The translations under genes and the position numbers were made by a program. This document shows, one piece after another, positions 16,350 to 23,680 of a DNA stretch of 45,896 bases. The notes beneath the pieces are model-generated. The model had not been told where the DNA came from. It saw only the letters and a program-made list of their open reading frames with translations, and made no database searches. Numbering within the stretch: position 1 is the stretch's first letter; every line of letters starts with the position of its first letter. This DNA comes from a bacterium (GTDB lineage Bacteria; Chloroflexota; Dormibacteria; Aeolococcales; Bog-877), in NCBI GenBank assembly GCA_021801645.1, contig JAJYXT010000077.1, positions 1 to 45,896 on the forward strand. The letters are read 5' to 3'.

Positions 16350-16906
16350 GAGGCGCGCTCCAGGTAGCGCGCGCTCCGGGTGTCCACCTTCACCCGGTCT
16401 CCGACGTTCACGAAGAGCGGCACATCGATCACCAGCCCGGTCTCCAGGGTGGCGGGCTTGAAGGTGCCCGTGGCAGTGTCCCCCTTGAAGCCGGGGTCAG
16501 TGGCGGTGACCTCCAGCACGACGGTGATCGGCACCTCGACCCCGAGGATCCGGTCCTCGTGCCGGAGCAGGAAGAGGGTGTCCGACTCCCGAACATATCG
16601 CGAGGCGGCCTCGAACAGCTCCTGGCTGATGGGGAACTGCTCGTAGGTGCTGGTGTCCATGAGCACATGCTGGTCCCCGTCCCGGTACAGGTACTGGACC
16701 TCGACCTTCTCGATCCGGACTCTCGGGAAGCGTTCCTCGGGGCGGAAGGTCTCCTCGGTCACGGCTCCGGTGTCGACGTTGCGCAGCCGGGTGCGCACCA
16801 CGGCGGTGCCCCGTCCCAGCTTGATGTGCTCGAAGGAGAGGACCTCCAGCAGCTGGCCGTTGCGCTCCACGGTGGTGCCGGCCCGAAGCTCTCCGGCGTT
16901 GATCAT
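16346..16906 (-). CDS. efp: Elongation factor P
   Basis: EF-P rescues ribosomes stalled at polyproline. The 186-residue protein shows all three beta-barrel domains, from INAGELRAGTTVERNG through VLEVTATDPGFKGDT to the C-terminal VNVGDRVKVDTRSARYLERA. I chose the ATG at 16906 because a GGAG ribosome-binding site lies 8 bases upstream; the frame extends further but without similarity. The loop that reaches the P-site tRNA reads HIKLGRGT, so the tip residue is Arg32 rather than the Lys of the E. coli and B. subtilis type. It is the first gene of the 17-gene cluster and is divergent from the HD-GYP gene. Confidence 0.93.
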   Translation of the reverse strand: MINAGELRAGTTVERNGQLLEVLSFEHIKLGRGTAVVRTRLRNVDTGAVTEETFRPEERFPRVRIEKVEVQYLYRDGDQHVLMDTSTYEQFPISQELFEAASRYVRESDTLFLLRHEDRILGVEVPITVVLEVTATDPGFKGDTATGTFKPATLETGLVIDVPLFVNVGDRVKVDTRSARYLERAS

Positions 16907-17063
16907 CTGCAGGGCTCCAAAAATTGCGGTGGCCAGGGTGGCGCCGGGGCGGATCATCCCGCTCCCCGCAGCCCCTGATGATCGCAGCTTAGGGACCCCC
17001 GGTCGACGGCCCCGCCCCACCGCTCGCTACACGGTCTTCAAACACCGCAGCAGATCCTTCACC

Positions 17064-17089
17064 GGCTAGGCGGGGGCCCCCGCCTAGCC
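17064..17089. repeat. Perfect 26-bp palindrome before the HD-GYP gene
   Basis: The half-site GGCTAGGCGGGGG is followed directly by its exact reverse complement, with no spacer. It ends 7 bases before the ATG at 17097, where a ribosome-binding site would normally be. It could be an operator for a dimeric regulator, or an RNA hairpin that hides the start codon. No Shine-Dalgarno sequence is visible between it and the ATG. Confidence 0.8.
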
Positions 17090-17096
17090 TTCACTC

Positions 17097-18503
17097 ATGA
17101 GCGCCACCACCCTGCGGGCCAGCGTCGCCACCGAGGCCGGCGGGTCGATGCCCTCCTCGCTGGTGATCGCCTCGTTGTCCCGAGCGCTGGATCTGGCCGA
17201 GGGGGAGCCGATGGGCCACGCCCTTCGGACCTGCTGGCTGGGGATGCGGCTGGCCGACTGGGTCGGCCTCAGCCCGGATGAGCGCCAGGACCTCTTCTAC
17301 GCGCTGCTCCTCAAGGACGCCGGCTGTTCGGCCAACGCCTACAGCGTGACCCGCTGGTTCGGCGCCGACGACCTCAGCACCAAGGCCCAGTTCAAGGTCT
17401 CCGACTGGAGCAGCCAGTGGCGGTCACTGCTGTTCGCCATCCGCCAGACCGCGCCCACCGCCCCCATCACCCGGCGCATGGCCCAGCTGGTGGCCCTGGG
17501 GGCCAAGGGGCCGGGGTTGGCCAGCGAGCTGGTGGAGGCCCGCTGCACTAGGGGGGCTGAGCTGGTGCGCCAGCTCGGCTGGGCCGAGCCCTCGGCCGAG
17601 GCCGTCTACTCCCTCGACGAGCACTGGAACGGCTCGGGGAGCCCCCGGGGGCTCAAGGGCGACGAGATCCCGGTGCTCTCCCGGATCGCCCTCCTCTGCC
17701 AGACCGCCGAGATCTTCTGGCGCCACGGGGGCCGCCGCAGCGTGGAGACCGTCCTCCGCCGCCGCCGGGGAACCTGGTTCGACCCTCAGCTGGTGGACGC
17801 GGTGCTGGCCCACGCCCGCAGCGACCGCCTCTGGGAGCGCTTCGGCGCCATCAACCACCCCGAGCAGGTTGCCCCCCTGGACCCCCGGCCCCGGCGGATC
17901 TCCTGCACCTCGGTGGACGACATGGTGCGCATCGGGCAGGTGTTCGCCGGGGTGGTGGACGCCAAGTCCCCCTGGACGGCGACCCACTCCACCCGGACGG
18001 CCGCTCTGGCCCGGCGGATGGCCGAGGTCATGGGGATGAGCACCGAGGAGAACGACCGCATCGGGCTGGCGGCGCTGGTCCACGATCTGGGCAAGCTGGC
18101 GGTGAGCAACGCCATCCTGGACAAGGCCGGGCCGCTGGACGCCGGGGAGATGGCCCAGATGCAGAGCCACACGGCGATCACCCACCAGATCCTCTCGCCC
18201 CTCTGGCTGCTCAGCGATGTGGCCGAGATGGCGGCCGCCCACCACGAGCGGCTCGACGGCTCGGGATACCACCGCCACCTGAGGGGCCCCGACCTCCCCT
18301 TCGGCGCCCACGTGGTGGCCGCGGCGGACGTCTTCGAGGCCCTGACCGCGGACCGGCCCTACCGCCGCGGGCTCGACAACGACGAGGCGGTCCGGAGAAT
18401 GCGCCGGGAGGAGGGCCGTACGCTGGCCGCCGAGCCGGTGGCCGCCCTGGCGGAGATGGTGGAGTCGACCAGGAGTCTGCCCCCCGCCGACCCGGTCACA
18501 TAA
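17097..18503 (+). CDS. HD-GYP-type phosphohydrolase with two HD domains
   Basis: A 468-residue soluble protein with a tandem layout. The C-terminal half is an HD-GYP domain (THSTRTAALARRMAE, VHDLGKLAVS, then the HHERLDGSGYHR motif), the family that hydrolyses cyclic di-GMP or related cyclic dinucleotides. Its GYP motif is modified to GYH. The N-terminal half resembles a second HD domain, but its HD pair reads KDAG, so it is probably a non-catalytic regulatory domain. No receiver, GAF or transmembrane segment is present. It is divergent from efp, with a 26-bp palindrome at its start, and overlaps the convergent prepilin peptidase gene by 8 bases. Confidence 0.85.
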   Translation: MSATTLRASVATEAGGSMPSSLVIASLSRALDLAEGEPMGHALRTCWLGMRLADWVGLSPDERQDLFYALLLKDAGCSANAYSVTRWFGADDLSTKAQFKVSDWSSQWRSLLFAIRQTAPTAPITRRMAQLVALGAKGPGLASELVEARCTRGAELVRQLGWAEPSAEAVYSLDEHWNGSGSPRGLKGDEIPVLSRIALLCQTAEIFWRHGGRRSVETVLRRRRGTWFDPQLVDAVLAHARSDRLWERFGAINHPEQVAPLDPRPRRISCTSVDDMVRIGQVFAGVVDAKSPWTATHSTRTAALARRMAEVMGMSTEENDRIGLAALVHDLGKLAVSNAILDKAGPLDAGEMAQMQSHTAITHQILSPLWLLSDVAEMAAAHHERLDGSGYHRHLRGPDLPFGAHVVAAADVFEALTADRPYRRGLDNDEAVRRMRREEGRTLAAEPVAALAEMVESTRSLPPADPVT

Positions 18504-19161
18504 AGAAGAGCACCAGCCCGCAGCCGATCACCAGAAACGGCCCGTACGGCAGGGTGTCCCGCAGTCCCAGCCGGCGGGTGGCCAGCAGGGCGATGGTGAC
18601 CACCCCGCCGATGAGCGCCCCGGCGATGAGGGCCCAGAGGGTGTAGAGCGCGGTGGCGCTGAGATTCATCCCGGTGACCGCGCCGATCAGCATCCCCAGC
18701 TTGACGTCCCCCCAACCGAAACCGGCCCCGCCTTGGAAGAGCGAGCTGATGAGGGCGAAGGGGAGCAGGACTCCCCCGCCGATCAGGATCCCGAAGAGCG
18801 CGGCGAAGATGCTGAGATGGGGGCTGAAGCTGGCCAGCGCCACCGCCAGAACGATCGCCGGGAGGCTGACCACGTCCAGGATGAGCCGGTGTTTCAGGTC
18901 GAAGCCGAGGATCTGCACCAGAACCACGATCCAGAGGCTGTGGATCAAAAGGCCGGGCCCCATGGCCTCGCTCTTGGCGAAGAAGAAGAAACCGACGAGC
19001 CCCAAAAGGGGTAGCAGGATCCGCTCGATCCGATGGTCCTGGTCACCTGAGGTCCCGTCCACGAGACCCGCGGCGCGCTCCAGGCGGAGGGAGGCCTCGC
19101 CGGTGACCAGGCCGCAGGCGAGGCCGGCAGCGGCCCAGCCCAGGGCCAGGGCGGTGGTCAC
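18496..19161 (-). CDS. Prepilin peptidase, A24 family (no methyltransferase domain)
   Basis: A 221-residue polytopic membrane protein with the two aspartates of A24 aspartic peptidases: the first in LGFDLKHRLILDVVSLP and the second in GWGDVKLGMLIG. Seven or so hydrophobic helices are visible. The N-terminal domain that methylates the processed prepilin (with paired CxxC in PilD) is missing; the protein starts with one helix and a charged stretch. In actinobacteria such short A24 genes are commonly found near alaS-ruvX-mltG. No pilin gene is in the window. It starts 15 bases after mltG ends. Confidence 0.85.
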   Translation of the reverse strand: MTTALALGWAAAGLACGLVTGEASLRLERAAGLVDGTSGDQDHRIERILLPLLGLVGFFFFAKSEAMGPGLLIHSLWIVVLVQILGFDLKHRLILDVVSLPAIVLAVALASFSPHLSIFAALFGILIGGGVLLPFALISSLFQGGAGFGWGDVKLGMLIGAVTGMNLSATALYTLWALIAGALIGGVVTIALLATRRLGLRDTLPYGPFLVIGCGLVLFFM

Positions 19162-19176
19162 GGGCAGGCCGGGTGG

Positions 19177-20199
19177 TCAGCCAAGCCCGGCCTGCTGAAC
19201 CTGCTGCTGGTGCTGCGCCGCGGTGACGGCGAAGAGCATCTTTCCGTTGGGCAGCGAGACGAAGTACAGGTAGTCACTCTGGGTTGGGTTGAGCACGGCG
19301 TCCACGGCCCCCACCCCCGGGCTGTCGATCGGCCCCGGGGGCAGGCCCTGGTGGAGGTAGGTGTTGTAGGGCGAGGGGAACTGGGTGGTGAACTTCGCAC
19401 CGGACTGGCCGGCCCGAGCCATCGCGTACAGGATCGTCACGTCACTCTGAAGAGGCATGCCCAGGCGCAGCCGGTTCAGGAACACTCCGGCGACCAGCGC
19501 CCGGTCCTGGCTGGTGGTGGCCTCGGCGGAGACGATCGAGGCCAGGGTGAGGGCCTGATAGGGCGTGAGGCCGATCCGGCTCGCCCCGGCGGACAGGGCG
19601 GGCGCCACCCGGCGCTGGAAGTCCTGGAGCTGGAGGAGGAGGAACTGGTGCGGCGTTACGTGAGGGCTCACCTGATAGGTGTCCCCGAAGGCCATCCCCT
19701 CCCATCCGGAACCTGGAGGCGCCCCCGCCGGAGGCGAGATCCCGGCGAAGGTCCCCGAGCTCACCTGCGCCAGATACCCGGCCGCCGAGAAGAGGCCGTC
19801 CGATGCCAGAAGGGCCGACTCCTGAAGCGCCGAGAGCCCATCCTGGACCCGCACCTCGATGGGCAGCTGGGAGGGCGGGCCCTCCAGGACCGCCACCAGC
19901 TCGGAGGGGCCCATGCCCCGGTCCAATATGAACTTGCCGGGGTGGAGCTTGAAGCCCAGCCCGCGGAGGTCCGCGTAGAGCCCGAAGAAGAACTGCGAGC
20001 GGACCACGCGGTGGCTGCCGAGGTCCTCCACCAGCCGCTGCAGGGACTCGCCACGGCTCACCGTTATCAACACCTGCTGGCGGTGGTTGCTCTGGACCGG
20101 CTCGAGCTCGCGCCGTCCCACCAGCGCCAGAGCTGCCAGGCCCCCCACCAGAGCGAGGACCACAAGGATCCCCACCAGCCTCCAGGGGTGCCGCACCAT
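19177..20199 (-). CDS. mltG: Endolytic murein transglycosylase MltG
   Basis: A 340-residue protein with one N-terminal membrane helix (LVGILVVLALVGGLAALALVG), then a LysM-like region and the YceG catalytic domain. The core reads LASIVSAEATTSQDRALVAGVFLNRLRLGMPLQSDVTILYAM and FNSPYNTY-like FPSPYNTYLHQGLPPGPIDSPG. MltG cleaves nascent glycan strands at the membrane and sets their length. In the usual SIVEKE motif, the first Glu is replaced by Ser (SIVSAE) while the second is kept. It starts on the ruvX stop, in the conserved ruvX-mltG order. Confidence 0.92.
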   Translation of the reverse strand: MVRHPWRLVGILVVLALVGGLAALALVGRRELEPVQSNHRQQVLITVSRGESLQRLVEDLGSHRVVRSQFFFGLYADLRGLGFKLHPGKFILDRGMGPSELVAVLEGPPSQLPIEVRVQDGLSALQESALLASDGLFSAAGYLAQVSSGTFAGISPPAGAPPGSGWEGMAFGDTYQVSPHVTPHQFLLLQLQDFQRRVAPALSAGASRIGLTPYQALTLASIVSAEATTSQDRALVAGVFLNRLRLGMPLQSDVTILYAMARAGQSGAKFTTQFPSPYNTYLHQGLPPGPIDSPGVGAVDAVLNPTQSDYLYFVSLPNGKMLFAVTAAQHQQQVQQAGLG

Positions 20200-20609
20200 C
20201 AGGGCCTGGTCCTGGCCCCGGCCAGAACCCCCTGCAGCAGCAGCGCCGCCGCGACCCGATCTCCCAGCTGCCGGCGGCGCTGGCGGGAGTCCCCCTGGAG
20301 GATCATCTCCCGCTCCGCCTGGCGGGAGGTGAGCCGCTCGTCCGCGAATCGCAGGGGGAGCCTGGCCGCGTCCGCCAGAAGGGCCCCCAGGCGGCGGGCC
20401 TCGGCCGCCTCCGGTCCCTCGGACCCGTCCATCCGCAGCGGCAACCCCATCACCAGCTCCCCGACCTGATTCTCGCGGGCCACCTCCACCAACCTCCGCA
20501 CCAGGTCCTGGTCGCTCCTTCTGTTGATGGTCACGTGAGGCAGGGCGATAGTCCTGGTCTCGTCACTCAGGGCCACCCCGAAGCGGGCAGTCCCGGGGTC
20601 GAGCGCCAT
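20199..20609 (-). CDS. ruvX: Putative pre-16S rRNA nuclease / Holliday junction resolvase-like protein
   Basis: A 136-residue RNase H-fold protein of the YqgF/RuvX family, implicated in 16S rRNA 5'-end processing and in resolvase-like DNA activity. The catalytic acids are in MALDPGTARFGVALSD, FADERLTS and GDRVAAALLLQ. The family usually has three to five residues before the LDPG strand; the ATG at 20609 leaves only two, so a non-ATG start slightly upstream is possible. It lies 39 bases after the gp47-like gene. Confidence 0.9.
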   Translation of the reverse strand: MALDPGTARFGVALSDETRTIALPHVTINRRSDQDLVRRLVEVARENQVGELVMGLPLRMDGSEGPEAAEARRLGALLADAARLPLRFADERLTSRQAEREMILQGDSRQRRRQLGDRVAAALLLQGVLAGARTRP

Positions 20610-20648
20610 CAGTCGCCCGGAGGTCGAAGGCCTGGTCGGAGCCAGCTC

Positions 20649-22349
20649 CTAGGCCCTCAAGGAGACCCGTTCGATCTGGATCCGCCCGGAGATGAGGGGA
20701 AGCCAGGGAAGCGCGAACGGGGATTGGTGGATGGTCACCGAACTGGCTCCGGGCAGCTGGGCGAGAAGGTAGGTCTTGGCGCTGCCCGGGTTCATGAAGG
20801 TGACCCGGCTGCGGTATGGCGCGAGATCAACCCGGGGCGCCCAGTACCCTACCGCGTTGGAGCTCAGGGTCAGCGTTCCGCCCGGGCCGGCGGCCACGAC
20901 CGCGATGGTGCCGAGGTTGGGGTGGGCGAGGAGCTCGCCATCCGTGGGGACCTTGGACTTAAGGTCTTGGAGGACGGCCGCTTTGGCCGTCGAGGGGCTG
21001 TAGGCGGAGGCCGCGGCGGTCACCGAGACCGTGAGGGTCTCCGTCTGCCCGGCCTGGCCCACCGTGGGCAGGGTGGGGTTGGTGACGGTGAGCTGAATCC
21101 CGTTGCCGCTGGAGTCCTGGGCGATCACGTCGTGGCCGGCCATGGTCTTGAGGGTCTTCTCCACCTGGGAGGTGAGGTTGGAGTCGATCGTCTGCTGCTG
21201 CTGCTGGGCTGAGGAGATGTCGGAGGAGGTGAAGACCTGCTGGGTCTTGGAATCCTGTCCTCCGGACATGGGCGAGGGGTTGGTGATGGTGAAGTCGTTT
21301 GAAGTCACGGGCTGGCACGCAAACAACCCGGCTATGCAGGCAGAGGAGCTCGCGTTCGTCCAAGTCCACTGCTGGTCCGCCGGGACATTCCCCTGCGTTC
21401 CTAGGCTGTTGGAGGTGGCTTGCACCGGTATGGAGGGCTGGGACGGCTGCCCAGACTTGCATGAGTACACCGTGTAAGTGCCACTCTGCCCGGAAGCAGT
21501 CGCCGAAAAGCTGAGGTTGCCATTGCCCGACGTGTCCTGAAAGTTGGGCGCGGCCTGGAAGGTCATGGATGAGGAGCCGGACGCACCCTGCGAGTTGAGA
21601 CAGATGTCGAGGCTCCCGGTCGCCGGCGTGGGCGGCAGGACCTGGGTCCCGCTGGGGCTCACGGTGAAGGTCTGGGTGGCCGCCGGGGTGAGGAGAGCCT
21701 CGGTGGGGATCACGTCCAGGACGCCGGACGACTGCCCGCTGAGGGTGCCCTGGATGGTCACGCTGTCGTTGATCCGGTGGGACTGCACGCCGACCAGAAT
21801 CGTGGCCGACGGAAGTAGGAAGAGTACCGCCAGCACCCCGATCACGAAAACCGCTGCCCCGGACCCGATCATCCAGTTCCGGCCTCGAGGGGAATGCCAC
21901 CAGGAGCTCCAGCGGCTCTGCCCCGAGGGCTCCTCCGGCCTGGCCACCAGCTGGGAAGGGGTGCGCCGTACCAGCCCCCTGTTCGGCGATGGGGCCGGGG
22001 GCGCCTCCGGGGGAGCGGCGGCCGCCACCGCCGTCCCGGCGGCCACCGCTGCCGCCGTGGGCGCTGAGCGGAGGGACACCCCCTGCTCCAACTGGGAGAG
22101 AGTGGTGAAGGTCGGGAATCCGGCCCGGATGGCCAGAGCCTGGACCTGGGCGTCCCCGCTCACGATCGAGACCCGCTTCTGGAAGCCGCGGGTGTACTGG
22201 AGGAGGAGCTGTAGGTCCAGCGAGGACCGCAGGGCCCTGCCGTCTGGGGGGACCACGAACACCAGGTCCCGGTCGCCCTCGGCGCGGCGGATCCGGTCCA
22301 CGAGATCCGTGATCTCGTCGGTGGGCTCGACGTACAGCAGCTTCGACAT
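20649..22349 (-). CDS. Membrane-anchored baseplate J/gp47-like protein with N-terminal Rossmann-like domain
   Basis: A 566-residue protein. Residues 1-90 form an alpha/beta cytoplasmic domain (VEPTDEITDLVDRIRRAEGD, then VVPPDG and VSIVSGDAQVQALAIRAGFP). A Pro/Ala-rich linker follows, and one membrane helix spans about residues 160-179. The remaining 380 residues are outside, rich in Ser, Thr and Gln, with four cysteines and a short poly-Gln. They resemble the baseplate J/gp47-like proteins annotated in Chloroflexota. The extracellular part is beta-rich; the last 100 residues (VDLAPYRSRVTF, then KTYLLAQLPGASSVTIHQSP) are the best conserved in my memory of such proteins. The function is unknown. 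It directly follows the FtsA/PilM-like gene. Confidence 0.65.
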   Translation of the reverse strand: MSKLLYVEPTDEITDLVDRIRRAEGDRDLVFVVPPDGRALRSSLDLQLLLQYTRGFQKRVSIVSGDAQVQALAIRAGFPTFTTLSQLEQGVSLRSAPTAAAVAAGTAVAAAAPPEAPPAPSPNRGLVRRTPSQLVARPEEPSGQSRWSSWWHSPRGRNWMIGSGAAVFVIGVLAVLFLLPSATILVGVQSHRINDSVTIQGTLSGQSSGVLDVIPTEALLTPAATQTFTVSPSGTQVLPPTPATGSLDICLNSQGASGSSSMTFQAAPNFQDTSGNGNLSFSATASGQSGTYTVYSCKSGQPSQPSIPVQATSNSLGTQGNVPADQQWTWTNASSSACIAGLFACQPVTSNDFTITNPSPMSGGQDSKTQQVFTSSDISSAQQQQQTIDSNLTSQVEKTLKTMAGHDVIAQDSSGNGIQLTVTNPTLPTVGQAGQTETLTVSVTAAASAYSPSTAKAAVLQDLKSKVPTDGELLAHPNLGTIAVVAAGPGGTLTLSSNAVGYWAPRVDLAPYRSRVTFMNPGSAKTYLLAQLPGASSVTIHQSPFALPWLPLISGRIQIERVSLRA

Positions 22350-22410
22350 CTACTTCAGTCTCTCTCCGGCCGCCGCAAGCCGACCCCAGCTTCCCCGCCC
22401 ATGCGCCGGC

Positions 22411-23679
22411 TCATCGGCGGATCAGCCCCGTCACCCGCTGGACCATCTCCTCCCACGTGGGACCGGGAGGGGGTGGCGCCTCGATCTCCGCCGCCGCCTG
22501 GTAGGCGAGCCCCATGGGGGTGACGTCGGCCGGCCCCTGCAGAAGCCCGGTGGTGTCGTGCACGGCGGGGAGCTCCTCCGCGGAGAGACGGGAGAATCGA
22601 GGCGGTTGCAGGAAGGGGAGGTAATCGGTCCAGCGCAGCACGGAGAGCTGCTCCAGTATCTCGGGCAGGGAGGAGCCGCCCCCGAAGAGGCGCACCTGCC
22701 CGGGCAGCGGTTGGCCCTTGGCGAGGTCGTGGAGCACCAGCGCCACCCCCTGGGCCAGCACCTCCGCGGACTCCCCCATCGCCCGCCGCACCCTGGCCCT
22801 CTCGTCCCCGCCCAGAAGGCCCGCGGTGTGGCGCAGCTTCAGGCTCTCCGCCAGCGGCAGGGTGAGGTCCAGGTCGTGGGCGAGCTTGCGGGTGAAGGCG
22901 CGCCCGCCCAGCTCGAACATCCGGGCGGATTCCAGTACCCCTCCGCGCACCAGGGTCACTGTGGTGGTCCGGGCCCCGATGTCGACCAGGACGGCGCCCT
23001 GTTCGACCACCTGCGGCGTCGAGGCCAGCCGGGCGGCCGCGTACGGTTCGGCGACGGTTTCCAGGAGCTCCAGGTCCAGCGCCTGCGCGATCTCCTCCAC
23101 GGCCGCCATGTGCTGCTCGGTGGTGAAGGTGTTGAAGACGGTCAGCTCCAGCTTCTGCCCCTGGTAGCGCAGTGGGTCGACCACCGGCTGGCCGTCGACC
23201 TTGGCGGCGGTGATCGAAGAGTGCACCAGGCGGAGCTGTTCACCGCCGTAGGTGGCCTCCTCCTGGAGCCGGCCCTGGGCCTCCCGCAGGGCCCGGCGCT
23301 GGGTGGACTCCACCAGCTCCTCCAGCTCGCGCTTGGACACCCGCTCCTGGGCTCGACCCCGGACCTTCGACCCTTGGGTGGTGACGACCCGCACCTGGGA
23401 TCCCCCTATGCCCATCACCAGCCGCGTCGGGATGACCTCGGCCATGTCCTCGGCGGCCTCCAGCGCGGCGTGACAGCCCTCCACCACCGACTCCAGGTCC
23501 GGCGGCGCCGCCGGGTCCAGCTCCCCCGGGCCCTGCTCGGCCCGGCCCACCCCCAGGATGATCGCCTCCCCGGCCTCCTTCTTCACCACGAGGGCCTTGA
23601 TCACCTGGGTGCCCACGTCCAGCGCGGTGACGTGGTACCGCTGCTGGCGGCGGGCGGTGGGGGCGGACGACGGCGGCAT
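22411..23679 (-). CDS. FtsA/PilM-like actin-fold ATPase
   Basis: A 422-residue member of the FtsA/PilM/MreB actin superfamily. The phosphate-1 motif is TALDVGTQVIKALVV near residue 21, the phosphate-2 motif is LVDIGARTTTVTLV, and the adenosine motif is LFGGGSSLPE. A domain rich in beta strands between them corresponds to the SHS2 insertion. The C terminus is a Pro stretch followed by TWEEMVQRVTGLIRR, which looks like the amphipathic membrane-targeting helix of FtsA. FtsA tethers FtsZ; PilM recruits type IV pilus parts. Neither ftsZ nor pilN/pilO lies nearby. I chose the ATG at 23679, one base after the alaS stop. Confidence 0.75.
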   Translation of the reverse strand: MPPSSAPTARRQQRYHVTALDVGTQVIKALVVKKEAGEAIILGVGRAEQGPGELDPAAPPDLESVVEGCHAALEAAEDMAEVIPTRLVMGIGGSQVRVVTTQGSKVRGRAQERVSKRELEELVESTQRRALREAQGRLQEEATYGGEQLRLVHSSITAAKVDGQPVVDPLRYQGQKLELTVFNTFTTEQHMAAVEEIAQALDLELLETVAEPYAAARLASTPQVVEQGAVLVDIGARTTTVTLVRGGVLESARMFELGGRAFTRKLAHDLDLTLPLAESLKLRHTAGLLGGDERARVRRAMGESAEVLAQGVALVLHDLAKGQPLPGQVRLFGGGSSLPEILEQLSVLRWTDYLPFLQPPRFSRLSAEELPAVHDTTGLLQGPADVTPMGLAYQAAAEIEAPPPPGPTWEEMVQRVTGLIRR

Positions 23680-23680
23680 C

